A stretch of DNA of 64,000 nt from Pseudoneurospora amorphoporcata. Lineage: Eukaryota; Ascomycota; Sordariomycetes; Sordariales; Sordariaceae. Location of the stretch: positions 186,001-250,000 of the forward strand of contig MU859082.1 in NCBI GenBank assembly GCA_033297205.1, in the 5' to 3' direction. The notes under the pieces were generated by a model. It was given only the letters and a program-made list of their open reading frames with translations. It was not told the DNA's origin and made no database searches. Both the position numbers and the translations under genes were made by a program. Positions 1-11,928 of the stretch are shown piece after piece. Every line of letters starts with the position of its first letter. Positions within the stretch are counted from its first letter, which is position 1.

Positions 1-1118
1 ACTTGAAGTGAGTGAGGACACCGAATTCAACCTTCTTGTCGTACCCGGGAACATCAAGAAGGGTACGGCCGGTAATCTCCTTGTTCTCAACCTCCAAACC
101 ACTGAGAGCGGTGTTCAAGTGGGTGCACCAGTTCACCAAGCGGTTAGACCTGTAGATGAGACCCTCATCGTGAAGACGGCAGAAAGTCTCCATAGTGGCG
201 GCAGTGAGGTTCTTATCCATGGTGAAGGCCTCACGTTCCCAGTCCATCGAGCCGCCCATGAGCTTCTGGGCATTGTTGATGCGCCGGTGGTATTCGCCCT
301 TCCACTCCCAGACAAGGTCCGTGAACTTCTCACGGCCAAGTTCTTGACGGATCTTCTTCTCCTTCTTCCAGAGCATCTTCTCGACGACGGACTGAGTCGA
401 AATGCCGGCATGGTCGCAACCGGGCACCCACAAGGCCTCGTAACCCTTCATGCGGTACCAGCGGATCAAAGTATCTTGCAGGGAGTTGGCGAGAGCATGG
501 CCGCAGTGGAGAGCGCCGGTGACGTTCGGAGGTGGCAGAGGGATGACGAACTTGCCAGCAGAGGGTTTCCTGCAGGCTTCAGGCTTGAAGTAGCCAGCCT
601 TCTCCCACCACTGGTACCAGGCAGCCTCGACGGCGCTGGGGTTGTATGCCGAGAAATGAGGATTCTCGAAAGACTGGATGATCTTCTTGTCGCCGGCGGG
701 GGTGTTGTCTTCGTAGGGAGGGAGAGCAGGGGTCTTCTCCTTCTTCTCCTTGGGGGCGGACTGAGCAACGGGCTGCTTCGCTTTGGCGGCGGCCTGCTTA
801 GCGGCGAACTTGGCGGCCTTGTCGGCCTTAGCCTTCTCCTTCTTGTCTACGAGAGCAAAGAGACATGTGTAAGTTGGTGACCATGAGTGCACATAGCATA
901 GTTCAGTTCCACAAGGCTCACGAACCGTTCTTTTTCGGGACAGGGGCACCGGGCGCATCCTGCGCAGCCGGCGCGGCAACGGGTTGATCGTCGCCCGCCA
1001 TGTTGTTGCTGTAAGTCGAGTACTGTCGAGGAACCGGAAGTATGCGGGTCGACGTGATCTTGAGCAATGAATGCCTTCTCGAGCTTCCAATTGCCAATCG
1101 CCACAACGAAAGCGGCAT
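1..1118 (-). CDS. un-3: Valyl-tRNA synthetase, N-terminal part (mitochondrial + cytosolic forms); truncated by window start
   Basis: Charges tRNA-Val with valine. Read on the minus strand, the protein shows the class Ia signature [15 protein letters not shown] (HIGH motif as HCGH), followed by [24 protein letters not shown] and the [11 protein letters not shown] region typical of ValRS. Exon 1 is 926-1118 and exon 2 runs from 846 off the left edge. The intron 847-925 needs a GTTCGT donor to keep frame. Two in-frame ATGs are visible. The one at 1116-1118 adds a 39-residue, Arg/Ser-rich, acid-free leader ending [10 protein letters not shown], which looks like a mitochondrial presequence. The one at 999-1001 gives the cytosolic N-terminus [11 protein letters not shown]. 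The N. crassa gene un-3/cyt-20 is known to supply both compartments. The KMSKS motif and the C-terminus lie outside the window. The family call is firm; the dual start is inferred. Confidence 0.93.
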
Positions 1119-3181
1119 CCAGAGGGATAAGGGTCAATAGGCAGTGGAAGGGTTGAGCGTTATAGGCGGGCCGTCAGGCTGACAGGAATTTCTTTTGCGG
1201 CCGCCCGCAGACCTGGACGGACTAGGCCGGCCGGGAGCCATGGGCCCCCGCCATGAGTCAAAAAATTTCCCCGCGCACGGGCCCCACTATTCCGCGTGCA
1301 AGTGTTTGAGAGATACCTCTTATAGAGGCCGAGGACCCCCAATTTCAATACCTCCTCCACACTATGCAAAGTACCACGATAGCGTCAGATTTGGCAATTC
1401 TCAGGCACATTCCTAGGTACTTGGATACAGCCTACCTATTTCGTCGACTTGGGGAACCTAGTAGGTAGGTAAGGACGCAAGAGTCACTGTCAGTCAAGTA
1501 GACCTACCTGTTAGTTGGTTTAGACTCCAACAGATGGCCCACATTCTGGTGGCCTCAATATTCGGTGACCGTTCGAGTTATTTTATGATTCCTGGCGGAA
1601 AGGGAACTGGAGACCTCAGAATCGAGCATGACATGTCTTTTCCAATCATATTTCTCGGCTTATGGCGATCTCGTAGTATGTCTCCTCCTTTGCTCAACTT
1701 CCAGGTATGATGGGAAGGTGTTGAGGATTCCTCTCTGCCTTTCTGAGAGGTTATCAAGTTGCTGTACCTCAGAGCTAAGCAATCATCAAGACTGGAAAAC
1801 TCGATGCTATCCTCAGCAAACGATTTGTGGAACCTAGTAGGTATGTCAGAAAGCTTGCCCAAGTGAGCATCCTGATGTCGGGCTATTGAGAATATGTCAC
1901 ATGTCACTAGAGAGCACAAAAACGCAATGAGCCTGAGATTCAGCGGCGATACATTTTAAGTCTTCCAGAAAAAGGATACCGGTGACCTCTCTTTTTCATC
2001 CACATGATTTACAAAGGTGTATGTCAACAATTCCTACTCATCCAAAGGGGCGCTCGTGTGATCTCTTCGAAGCCGTGTAAGGAGTGCCTCGAGTCTCAAA
2101 GCTCCCACACGGGCAGCATTCAGTTGCTCAAAGAGGATTAGGTTACAGCAAGCTTGGCGGGAATCTGGGGAGAACCCCTGTGATATCCGCCTGGGGCTGC
2201 TAAGGTTAAAATTGGACCCTTGTAATCTCCAGTTGGTGCCCACCAGGGGCATCGTGGCACGGCAAGCACGGCGGGCGCAGGCGGGCAGCTCAGCCCAGAA
2301 CTCAGGAAGCAGCACAGGGAGGCCCAGCCCTGCCTGCCAACCTGAAGTTCTGTCCAGGTTATGAGGGCATCTGGCAGGTGCACCTTTGTAGTGGCAGCGT
2401 GCGTCCGCCATGCATGCCACGGTCCCACGAAACCCGTCCGCTGAACGTGACGGAATTGTTTGGTCGCCCAATCCGGCCTGACAGACCAGCTCGAGAACCA
2501 CCTCACCAAACGTCGTTCAAGTCGGGGCCAGTGGGTGAGCCTAACTTCACACCCTCGTCTACCCTCGCCAACGCAGGATAGTCCTGTCGGATCCAAGTCA
2601 TTCGCCTCGCCAGAATGATGGTAGTCATCCTATGATCCTATGGTCCCTCGCTACCTCATCACGCTGCGCTTGGCCCTACCGGTGATTAATCGCGGCACGC
2701 CCCATCGCTCCCGAGTTAACGTCTACTCCATCTGGTCGTCATCTCCAAACCGCTATTGCCCGGAACTTCGCTTTTCGATTTCCAATTTCTTCGATTCCAT
2801 CAACCCCTCCACCCCTTCTCCCAGCTTCAACCTACCCTCCGTTCCTACCCCCTTGCGACTCGATACCGTGAAATACACTCGCCGTCTTTCCTCGACGATT
2901 TTGCCCTTACGTCCTGCGCAATTAGCCTGTATCATCTTCCTCCGAATCGAGTAACGCCGGTATCCCCGCAACTCGAGCCACCGACGACATAGTAGTGTAT
3001 ACGAATGATCGGGCCCACCGCCACCGACCGCTCGAGCAGCAGCTGGTCCCGATAAACTCAAGATCCCAGACCGCATCGCAACGCCCGCTCCATCAACTTG
3101 AACCATCTGGCTGCCAGCTTTAGGGAAGCGTTCCTCGGCGCATATTAGGTGTTCGCGGTGATCAGCCGCTCTGGATCCACG
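1119..3181. other. Divergent intergenic region, un-3 / PA-TM-RING gene
   Basis: About 2 kb shared upstream of two divergent genes. Several overlapping ORFs on both strands at 2034-2600 sit in a GC-rich patch and show no recognisable protein. A 15-nt direct repeat, GGAACCTAGTAGGTA, occurs at 1453-1467 and 1829-1843 amid several AGGTAGGT-like words. No RNA gene was recognised. Confidence 0.6.
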
Positions 3182-5843
3182 ATGCGCACTCCACGAGTTG
3201 CCATATTGGTTGTCTTCTTCTCCGCCTCGGTGTTCCTCTTTTGTCGCGCCATAGCGTCATCCCGCCGTGCGAGCCCAGCAGTTTCGCATCTATCACCTGA
3301 ACCCTCGAGGTTGCGATCCTTCTTCTCCTTTAGAGCACCCTTTACACTGTTTCCTCCCAATGCAGCCATTAGTCTCTTCGACGACAACAGCACCTTTTTC
3401 CCAGCGCGGCCTGCGATATTTGGGCCACCACTCCCGAAAGACGGGCTAAGTGGACAACTTTGGGCGGGGAGTGGATTTACAGATGACAATCTCCAAGATG
3501 GTCAAGGTGAAGGCGAGCTTGGATGCAGCGATGTGGTGGGGTGGGAGGGTGCCCCGGGCCGACTGTCTATCAAGACGTCGAAGCAATCACCAACAGGAGA
3601 CACGACTGGCAGTACCACATCCGATCACGAAAAGTTCAAGAGGAGCAGCGTTGTAGGCGGTCCTGCTATTGACCACAAGGCCACCTCGAAAATACACTCA
3701 AGCAAATTGGACGTGGAAACGGTGGTCGATGACGGGACAGACGATTACCTACACCAAGGATTTCGTGCAGACAAAGGTGCTTTCGTCGACACTCTCACAA
3801 GTTCGAGCTCAGCCCATGCAGATATCCAGTCGATACAGGAGACAGCCGAGATAACCGGCAAGGTTGTGCTATTGAGCCGAGGCGGTTGTGGTTTCCTCGA
3901 AAAAGTGAAATGGGCACAGCGGCGCGGAGCGATTGCACTCATTGTTGGTGATAACCAGAAAGGCGGGCCACTTATTCAAATGTCCGCACGCGGTAATGTT
4001 GATAACGTTACTATCCCATCTGTTTTTACCTCTAGAACTACTGCCCACCTCTTATCTTCCTTGATGCAACCGGGAAGCTTCCTTCAAGATGTTCTCGACG
4101 AGAGCGGTCATCCGGTTTCCGACGCCCAGCATTCTGGCAAGACCAAGAAAAGAAAATCGTCTAAATGGTCCGCAAAGCACGCCAGGTCTATACCTGAAAC
4201 AAACACCAAACGACAGTTGACCAAGGTGACAGGTTCCCAAGGAAGCGTGGCAGATGGTGGTGCTGGATCCAGCCCTTCGCACAGAAGCTGGTTTTCGCGA
4301 CTCTTTCATTGGGGGCCCGGCAGTGACAGCGCAACTGATAAAAGCCGACCTCCAAGCAGCGGCTCTTTGGATTGGGTCATAGTGGATGACTGGAGCGACG
4401 AAAAAGATAAAGTGATCAAAACTGGTCTTGACAAGGCTTCCAAGAGCAGTGGCGATGATTCTGCTTTGGCTTCGGACTCCAGCCGGAACCGTGAAGATGG
4501 TTTCCAGATTGGTGTTCAGGATTGGCGCGACCCTGATTTGGCCTCGTCTTCCTCCAAGAATAGCGCATCCTCTGCTCGCCTTGGTGGTGGTAGTTCGGCC
4601 GATGATGAGCAACAGGGTGGTACTTCCGGCGCTACCTCGAAGCAATCCGGCAAAACTGGTCAAAATGATGCGAGCGGGCCGCAAGGAGGCAGCATTACTC
4701 CTGGTAGCGGTCGATACGACCCCGAGGCCTTGACGAGCTCGCAGTCTGGACATCGGAACGCCGACTCTTCCTCAAGTTCCTCTGGTGGATTGATGTCCAA
4801 GATATTCGGTGACGACGATGGCGAAGATTTTCCTCCGTATGAAGTACCGTCTCCCTACACCGAGAAACCATCTTCACCTCCAGCTGAGATTAACCAGGCG
4901 GGACATCACGAAGGCTTATGGATTATTATAACACCCACAAGTGGCGCTAGTCCGTTTTTCGACACTCTTCTTGTCCTCGTAATAAGCCCTCTTATTACTC
5001 TGACAGTCGTCTACGCTCTTCTTATACTACGTGCCAAAATCCGCAGACGGAGATGGAGGGCCCCGAAATCCGTTGTCGAACGTCTTCCGGTACGGACTTA
5101 CCATACCGTTCCTCGTTCACCAAGTCAATCGTCGAGGGTGCCATCTCCCAGCGGGGCTTCAACCCCTACGACACCATTACTCCAAGGACCATCTCGTTCA
5201 TCTCGGCCAAGGTCCCGTACAACGACGGGAATACCTGAACCCGCGGATTTGTTGAGAGTGGACAGTGCCCTGCAAGCGGCAAGGGTGCCGGCCCACGAGA
5301 AGGGAGCCACTCGCGCTAGCCAGTGGAAGAAGTACATGGGACGGCAGAGGGAGTGCGCCATTTGCCTGGAGGAGTACGTGGATGGTATTAGCAGGGTAAT
5401 GAGCTTGCCCTGCGGTCATGAGTTCCATGCGGAATGCATGTAAGTGACATCCTCCATATGCCCCCGAATATTCGGATGGATCTTCAGGCTAACAAAACAA
5501 TAGCACCCCTTGGCTCACTACTAGGCGCCGCACATGCCCTATTTGCAAAGGCGATGTCGTCAGGTCCTTGGCACGAGGGTCTTCATCTAATCCACGATAT
5601 GAGCCATACCGTGATGATGATAGTGATGAGGATGACGGTGGTGAGGCTTCTGGATCCGGGGACCCCATGTTCAGATCCGACTCCCCGGCGAGAAACACTG
5701 ATATTGAACAAGGAAGGGCTGCGGCGTCAGCTCCGGAGAGAGGGCGCGGCGGATTTGATGTTAGTGATGGATGGTTCAGTGCTTTGTCAAACAGTCTCGG
5801 AGCTAGGCCGACCTTTCTAAGCCGGAGGACAGACAACTCGTGA
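3182..5843 (+). CDS. PA-domain / transmembrane / RING-H2 membrane-anchored ubiquitin ligase
   Basis: Two exons, 3182-5439 and 5504-5843, with a 64-nt GTAAGT intron, give 865 residues. The order is: an N-terminal hydrophobic signal/anchor (about 6-25); a protease-associated domain (about 224-300, with GKVVLLSRGGCGFLEKV); a long Ser/Gly/Asp-rich linker; a transmembrane segment (about 592-620) followed by RAKIRRRRW; and a C-terminal RING-H2 (about 725-767). The intron splits the RING; splicing joins CGHEFHAEC to ITPWLTTRRRTCPIC and completes the C3H2C3 ligands. This is the PA-TM-RING architecture of RNF13/GRAIL and plant RMR proteins, which ubiquitinate substrates at endosomal or vacuolar membranes. 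An open frame extends upstream to a GTG at 3149, but the first ATG at 3182 is preferred because it leads straight into the signal sequence. The substrate is unknown. Confidence 0.88.
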
Positions 5844-7099
5844 GTTCGAGCAAGCGCATTGATAAAGGGAGACATCTCGGGAGGTCATCATAGCATACGG
5901 ATTTTGGTTGGGACTTGGATCGCAGCGGTTCAAAGCTGCAGGGATGTTTGTTGCTTTTTGTGATGCTGCATTTTACAAAGACAACACAGGCAGGGAGCAT
6001 TTGCGGGCATCGGATACAGACAAGCGTTGGAAGTAGTCCTCGAACTTAGGACGCAATGTTATCATCCCACGTTCGTTAGTTGGAGCAATCAACCAGATTG
6101 GTTCTTTGGGTTTGTTCAGTGTCAGTCTGGCCCTCGTTACGGTTTGTGTAAGCCGCAATCATGGGGGGCGATGGTGTTGTGAACGCCTTTACTACATCCT
6201 GTTTCAAGTCTTGTGCGGCCGTTGACCATTTCATGCATTGAAGGTAACTATCACCATTACCATGAACACTATCCGTTCCTCTTGGATGATAAGTATGTGT
6301 AGTTCTTCCATTTACCCTGCCTTTCTCCGTTACCTTCATAGTTCAATTTAGGTGATCTTGACCACCAAGAAGAATCTTGTGAACTTGGACATCCAATCTA
6401 CCTAGTCATTTGCAGAACGGCATGACGGTTCAGTGAACATGGATGCAAAACCAGAACCAACAAACATCAGTCACGAATCAAAACTGGCTGAGATTAAAGC
6501 GAATCATAGATGAAGTGGTTATAAATTTCCTCCAAATATTTACAAATGGTTTGATCGTCATATTGTTCTTTTGACCTGCGTGGTGGTGAGAGGAAGACGG
6601 GAGGAGGAGGGTTAGGGTAGTTTTCCACACCGTGCTCACCTTGGCTATCTCACGCCTAACCGAAGCACACCGAGAACTCTGAACGTGTAGTCATTCTCGC
6701 GATTTCCACACTGGAAAATAAACAATAGCGAACTGCTCTTTCTCTAATTAGTGGTAGATTGAGGTGCGATGAAATAAATGCGCGAGATGCTCGAGCCGTT
6801 TGTTTAGGTCATCCGTTTGCGGCGCGGTCCGTCTAATCGAAAACCAACACAACGTCGCTCTTTCTCTCCGTTACAAACCTCGAATCGCACGTCCTCCCTG
6901 TCACTGACGGCTCACGCACCTAATTTTAACCCTTTTCTCTCCACGATGCAAAATACACTCACCTATTGGTGATTCAACACCATTTGCTTCCGCACGCCAA
7001 CCTCATTTCTTCGGTCTTCTCGGTCCATCCTCGATTACCCACCCATGGTGAGGCACTGCATCCGTCGTTCTCTTCATCAACTGTCTCTCGCATTCAACC
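5844..7099. other. Intergenic region upstream of apc5
   Basis: About 1.25 kb between two plus-strand genes, holding the 3' region of the RING gene and the apc5 promoter and leader. A telobox-like word GGGTTAGGGTA lies at 6609-6619. No other gene or RNA was recognised. Confidence 0.6.
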
Positions 7100-9645
7100 A
7101 TGGCACGTTACCTCACGCCGGCCAAAATTGGCCTTCTAGCTTTGATTGAGCTTTACGTCGAAGAAGCGGTACCCAGAGACGCGATCATTCCAGTCCTGAG
7201 CTTCCTCACCTCCCACATCCTCGACAGCGATTTGCAAAGCACGACGTCGACATCTACGCCAGGCACAGGCGTAGCAAACCGATGGCAAAGAGCTGAGCGC
7301 AGCATCGGACTGGTCGTTTCCGTCAAAGATTTTGAGGACCTCTTGCTTCCCTTTCCGGCGGTAGATCGGCTGCCCGGCCGTCGTCTGTGGGACAGGTTTC
7401 TAGAGAAGCTATGGGCCATCGATTCTCTTGATGCATTGCAAGAGTTCTTTTCCCTTCGGCCACGAGTGGTGGCGCGAACCAGGGAGGAACTGCGCCGACT
7501 GGCAGAGGCTGGAGAGGAAGCGCCAACTGGTATACTTCTGGCCCGAAATTCACCCCTGGGAGCTTTTGTTAGGAAAGCGGTGTTGGAGTTCACCAGGTTG
7601 CAGTTTCATCACTCGGCGGAACTGTGGAAGGTGTTCGTCAAATACCGCCAGCCTACGGTCGCTTACTGGAGGAGACGGAATCCTCATTGTGGGAGACTCA
7701 GTTTCGACTCGGTGTTGATGGAGGGCCAGCATGAATGGGGGTCTTTCACAGATGGAATCGCTGTGACGGCATACGGTGGTATGCTCATGGGGCAAGAAGA
7801 CGACGCGCTACCGGTCAGCACGGATGATGTTGAGAGTCTCCTAGAGTTCCAGATCGATCAGATCCAGAGTATGTTGCTCCCCTGTCACTCGCCTAGAGGA
7901 GTTGATGATCATCTAACGACAAGCAGAGTATGGTGCAAGAGTACCCGCGGAGATCAAGGCGAAGTTCCACGCCATGCTGAGGGACAGCCACGTCGTTCCC
8001 AGTCTGTCCCATTATCTCAAGTAAGCTTCCACTATCCAAAACTGACAGCTTGCGAGCAGATGCTAACATCTAAAGCTTCTCGGATGCTTGGAGATCCGGT
8101 GACTATCCATCGGCGTTCGACTACCTCCATAGATACTTCGACTACACCATGCAAAACCGCGACCGTCTTTTCTACCACTACGCTCTCATGAACCTGGCAA
8201 TCGTACAGTCAGACTTTGGCTGCCACAAGGAGGCAATGGCAACCATGCTCGAGACCATCTCCACCGCTCGAGAGAACAAGGACAATACCTGCCTCAACTT
8301 CTGTCTGAACTGGTTCTATCACTTCGGCCGAGCACACCCAGATCTCGTCCAGGATCTCGAAGCCAACAGCATGATCGGAAGCGGCAAGGAAGCTCTCGCC
8401 TTCCTCCGAGCGAAAGCCAAAGAAACCGGCATGCTCGTCCTCCGGAGTTCCGCCCTCCTCAGCGAAGCCAAGCTCAACATGGCCAACGGCGAAAGCATAG
8501 CCGGCGCCATGGAGCATCTCGTGCGCAGTTCACAAATCATCGTCGAAAGAAACATGAAGAGCCTCTTCGGCTCGCAACTATCCGTCACCACCTCGCTCTG
8601 GGATCGCCTCGGCATCTCCTACCTCTCCAGCATGACCAGCGAAGTCTTTCTGCGCGTGCACGCCCCCAGCGCCTGCTTCGACGACGAGCTGAAGATGGTC
8701 TGCCGCCTCGCCGGGACGCTCGCCGGTAAAGGCAAGTACGACGAAGCCTTCGCCAAGCTCGAGGACGGCATCGACAAGAACGCGCTCCGCGCCGCCAAAC
8801 CGAACCAGTACTGGCACCTCTACCGCGGGCTCGTCAAGCTGCGGCGCGACCTGCATCGCAACGACCTCGACACCGTCGAGACGCTGCTCGCGCAGCTGCT
8901 GCAGGTCGGCTCCGAGGAGCTCGACCCAGACGTGGTGTTCATCATCGACTCGCTGCACATCGAGGCGCTGATACGACGGAAAAATTTTGATGCCGCGTAC
9001 GAGAAGATCGAGCGATTGATTGCGAAGTTCCGTGATGACCACCGAGATCTGTCGCTGCGTATTCGGTTGCTGCTGGTAAAGGCACACTTGTTTGATGCTA
9101 TGGGCAGACCGGAACGGGGGTTTTCGATCATCATGCGCGCAGCGAGCCTTGCGTGGAGGGCACGGCTGCTCACACTGCTGTGGCAGGCTGTGGGCGCTCT
9201 GGCGAATATTCTCAACGCGATGGGCGAGTTCCCTGCCGCTGTGCAGCTTGTGGAAGCAGTGCTGCCAAGATCGATGGAGTCGGAGAATGCCTTCAACACG
9301 GGTATGCTGTATAGTATCCTAGCGGACGCCAGGATGGGGCAGGCTGGAAAAGCTAGAAAGGCTGGGCAGGCGACGAGGATGACAAAGGGTGAAGTATCAG
9401 GACCGGCAGCGTCAAGCGCGACGAACAACAAAAGAACCGTATTCTTTAAGAATGCAGATGAAGCGCTAAAGTGTGCATTCAACCACTTCTCTGCAGCGGA
9501 AGATCTGGAGAAGCAGTGCGAGACGTTGGCGAAGAGGGGGACGCTGATGAAAGTACTGGGGAATCATGCTCGAGCGGAGGAGTTGGCAGCGCGGTATATG
9601 GGTTTGAGGAGGCAGAGCTCATCGAGGGATCATTCTGGCTTGTGA
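7100..9645 (+). CDS. apc5: Anaphase-promoting complex subunit 5 (Apc5), TPR protein
   Basis: Exons 7100-7868, 7927-8020 and 8076-9645 give 810 residues. Both introns are short (58 and 55 nt); the second has a TGCTAAC branch sequence very near its acceptor. The N-terminus (MARYLTPAKIGLLALIELY) and the block FDYTMQNRDRLFYHYALMNLA, followed by FGCHKEAMATMLETISTARE, match the conserved Apc5 domain and its TPR-like helices. Apc5 is a scaffold in the platform of the anaphase-promoting complex, the ubiquitin ligase that drives mitotic exit. It is a standard neighbour of cox13, apn2 and MAT in Pezizomycotina. The C-terminal stretch is Lys/Arg/Ser-rich and less conserved. The start is the first in-frame ATG (ACCATGG context). 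Confidence 0.92.
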
Positions 9646-10281
9646 TGGATGGATGGAGCGAAGAGGGTCTTATAAGTTGTGAGGTGGCTTGGATTGGGCT
9701 CAATGAAACTCCACCCGGAAGCCCGTATGGTGTAGTTCAGTTGTAATGACTTATGAGGAATGGACAAGATATTGTTGCTGGCCCTGGAGTCAGATGTTTG
9801 TTTTCATCGATAGAAGCTTGGATGTATGCCCCTTGGCTTTATGTCTTCATACCCCTACTTCAAATGGATTGAATCATAAGAGCTCTCTGAGACTCGTCTT
9901 CTGATGCCACCCAGCAATAAGAAGTGAAGCAGGTGGGCTTCTTCTCTAGACATAATATTTCACAAGGAATGAAACAATAAGGGTGTCAATCATATGACTT
10001 GCCAGGGCCCAGGGCCCAATCTCATGATACAGTAAAAAGGATATAATCATTTGGGGGCCGATGTTGGGGGTCGGTGTATGTAATGGTGCTTCAAGCACTC
10101 TTAACTACTTCCGTCCCTTCCACATCTTCTATTCACAGTTCCGTTCCGTCTGCTCTAACTACATGCTAACTGTAGTTTGCTTCTTGTCCTGTCCCTCCTT
10201 GTATTCCAAAATCCAGGGATGATGCCAGTCTAGCAAGCAAGGGCAGACGTGATGGTCGTGAAGCTCGCATTAACAAGCCAC
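9646..10281. other. Convergent 3' region between apc5 and cox13
   Basis: Both neighbours end here, so the 636 bases are 3' UTR and spacer. No gene, RNA or repeat was recognised. Confidence 0.6.
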
Positions 10282-11179
10282 TTACGTGACCTTGTCGCGG
10301 TTGTGGTAGTTAACAGACTCGTTCCAGCTAAATGGGGTCGGGCTCGGTTAGTTACTTGTTGCCATAGAGCAATGGAGCTCCATGGATTCGTCCAAAGCTT
10401 CCTCGTGAGGTTTCGGGTGGTTTGAGCACGTACAAGAGAGTCTTGTCACCATCGCCCCAGGGGTAGTTGCGGGTGCGGATGTTCTGGTAGGGGTACTCGG
10501 TGCGCTCCTCAAGAGGGGGGAGGTGGGACCAGTGCTCCCAATGCTCGTTGTAGAGGGTATAGGCGTTGTAGCCGGCGAGGGCAAGGGCAGGGGGGATGCC
10601 GCTGAGAAAGAAGGTGAGTTTCGTTAGCTTATCGTGTTCCCGTTCCCCTTTTCTTGTCCCTCACTCCATCAAGCATTTCGTCGGTGTTGACTGTTGATCC
10701 CCCTTCGTTCTTTTCGCCGGTGCGCATCGTTATGACGTTGTTATCATGCATTCGCCGTTGAAGTCGAGCGTGCATTGGAGCGCGGTGGAGCTTCGTTCGA
10801 GCTACATGAAGCTCCAGCTCCTTCAGAGCTCGGGGGATCCATCCGGGAAAAACCACGCAACGGGGATTTGGGGGGAAGGCAGGGAATGCGCATACTAGAG
10901 GGAAATCTTGCGCCAGAGCTCTGTATGGTGACTCCCGGTTAGCATTCCCGTCCATTCGAGATCCAGGGTTGGCAATTGGCAAGGGCGGGTGGTGGGTTAG
11001 GGCGCACCGGTGGTCTCGGCGGCGTGCTGCTTGACAGCCTCACGCTCACGGACGAAGGCGTTCTTGCCGGTGCCGGTGGCAGGGGTACTGGCGAAGCGGC
11101 GCTGGACGGTCTGGCGGACCGCGGGGGCGCGGAGGTTGGCGGCGAGGCGCGCGAAGAACATCTGGCGTTGGGCGAACAT
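10282..11179 (-). CDS. cox13: Cytochrome c oxidase subunit VIa (Cox13), mitochondrial precursor
   Basis: Four exons on the minus strand: 11179-11008, 10920-10896 (25 nt), 10601-10434 and 10327-10282, giving 136 residues. The N-terminus MFAQRQMFFARLAANLRAP is an Arg-rich mitochondrial presequence. The mature part has one membrane helix (GIPPALALAGYNAYTLYNEH) and the subunit VIa signature YPYQNIRTRNYPWGDGDKTLFWN, which spans the last exon junction. The protein sits in the inner membrane at the complex IV dimer interface. Introns are 87, 294 and 106 nt. If the last intron is retained, the reading frame stays open for 26 codons, replacing the tail FWNESVNYHNRDKVT with an unrelated one. cox13 lies beside apn2 in most Pezizomycotina MAT regions. 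Confidence 0.93.
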
Positions 11180-11928
11180 GGTGTCCGTATTCGTTGTGTG
11201 TCGATTACAGGTGGTGTTGTAGGAGTGGTAACGAGGTGGATGCGGAATCAGCACAAGCAAAGGTTGTAGCGACGGGCCCCACTTTTTCCCTCCTGCGCTT
11301 GACGGCTTCTCGTGACTCCGGGTGCGAAGTGAGGTCAGAGACCGATCAGCTCACCTCGGGTGGGTGGGTTGCAGGCTGCCCATGGGGTGTGGCTGGAGTG
11401 CAAAGGCGGTCAAGCTCAAGCCACACTGGTTAGCTGCACGTTCCCGTTGACAACGGGTCACGAAAGCTGCGTCTTGGCAAAGAGCAGCTGCCTGTCAGCT
11501 TGTCAGGTGACTTCGTGTGCTCGAAAGGGTGGGTTCCACCATTCAAGTGCGCAATTGGAACGCACGGGCCAGTCGTTCGCTTGTGGCCGGCGCGAAGTGG
11601 TCGACGTCGTTTGTCGTTTGCTGCGTTTGCGTCGAGTTGTGGCAAACTCCAAGAGACTCGAGATACCGGTCCATGTAGCGACGTGAGGGAAGATTCTTCT
11701 TCCCGGTAAACAGTCTTTTTCGCTATATTCTGCTCAAGACCCCAAGACCTGAGAATTGCTCATGAAAAGCCAACAACTGAGACGGCAGCCCATGTCCCTC
11801 CTCTGCTTCTCGTGTGGCCACTGCAATTCCCAACACCGCACCCGGCTACCCGAGTGACTCTATTGTACCCCTAACCCTGGTCGTATGAGAACAGCTCCCT
11901 TGAACATCGCCGAACAAGAGCTTTGAAA
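11180..11928. promoter_or_regulatory. Divergent promoter region, cox13 / apn2
   Basis: A 749-bp spacer between divergent genes that must hold both promoters. A telobox-like CCCTAACCCT is at 11869-11878, about 50 nt upstream of the apn2 ATG. The open frames inside it show no recognisable protein. Confidence 0.6.

Noticed and set aside
8..880. 290-codon open frame on the plus strand
   Set aside because: It is antisense to the conserved ValRS sequence; the minus-strand frame carries the HIGH motif region and family sequence.
2034..2596. Two overlapping minus-strand frames of about 150 codons in a GC-rich patch
   Set aside because: They overlap in different frames, have no recognisable domain, and lie in a divergent promoter region.
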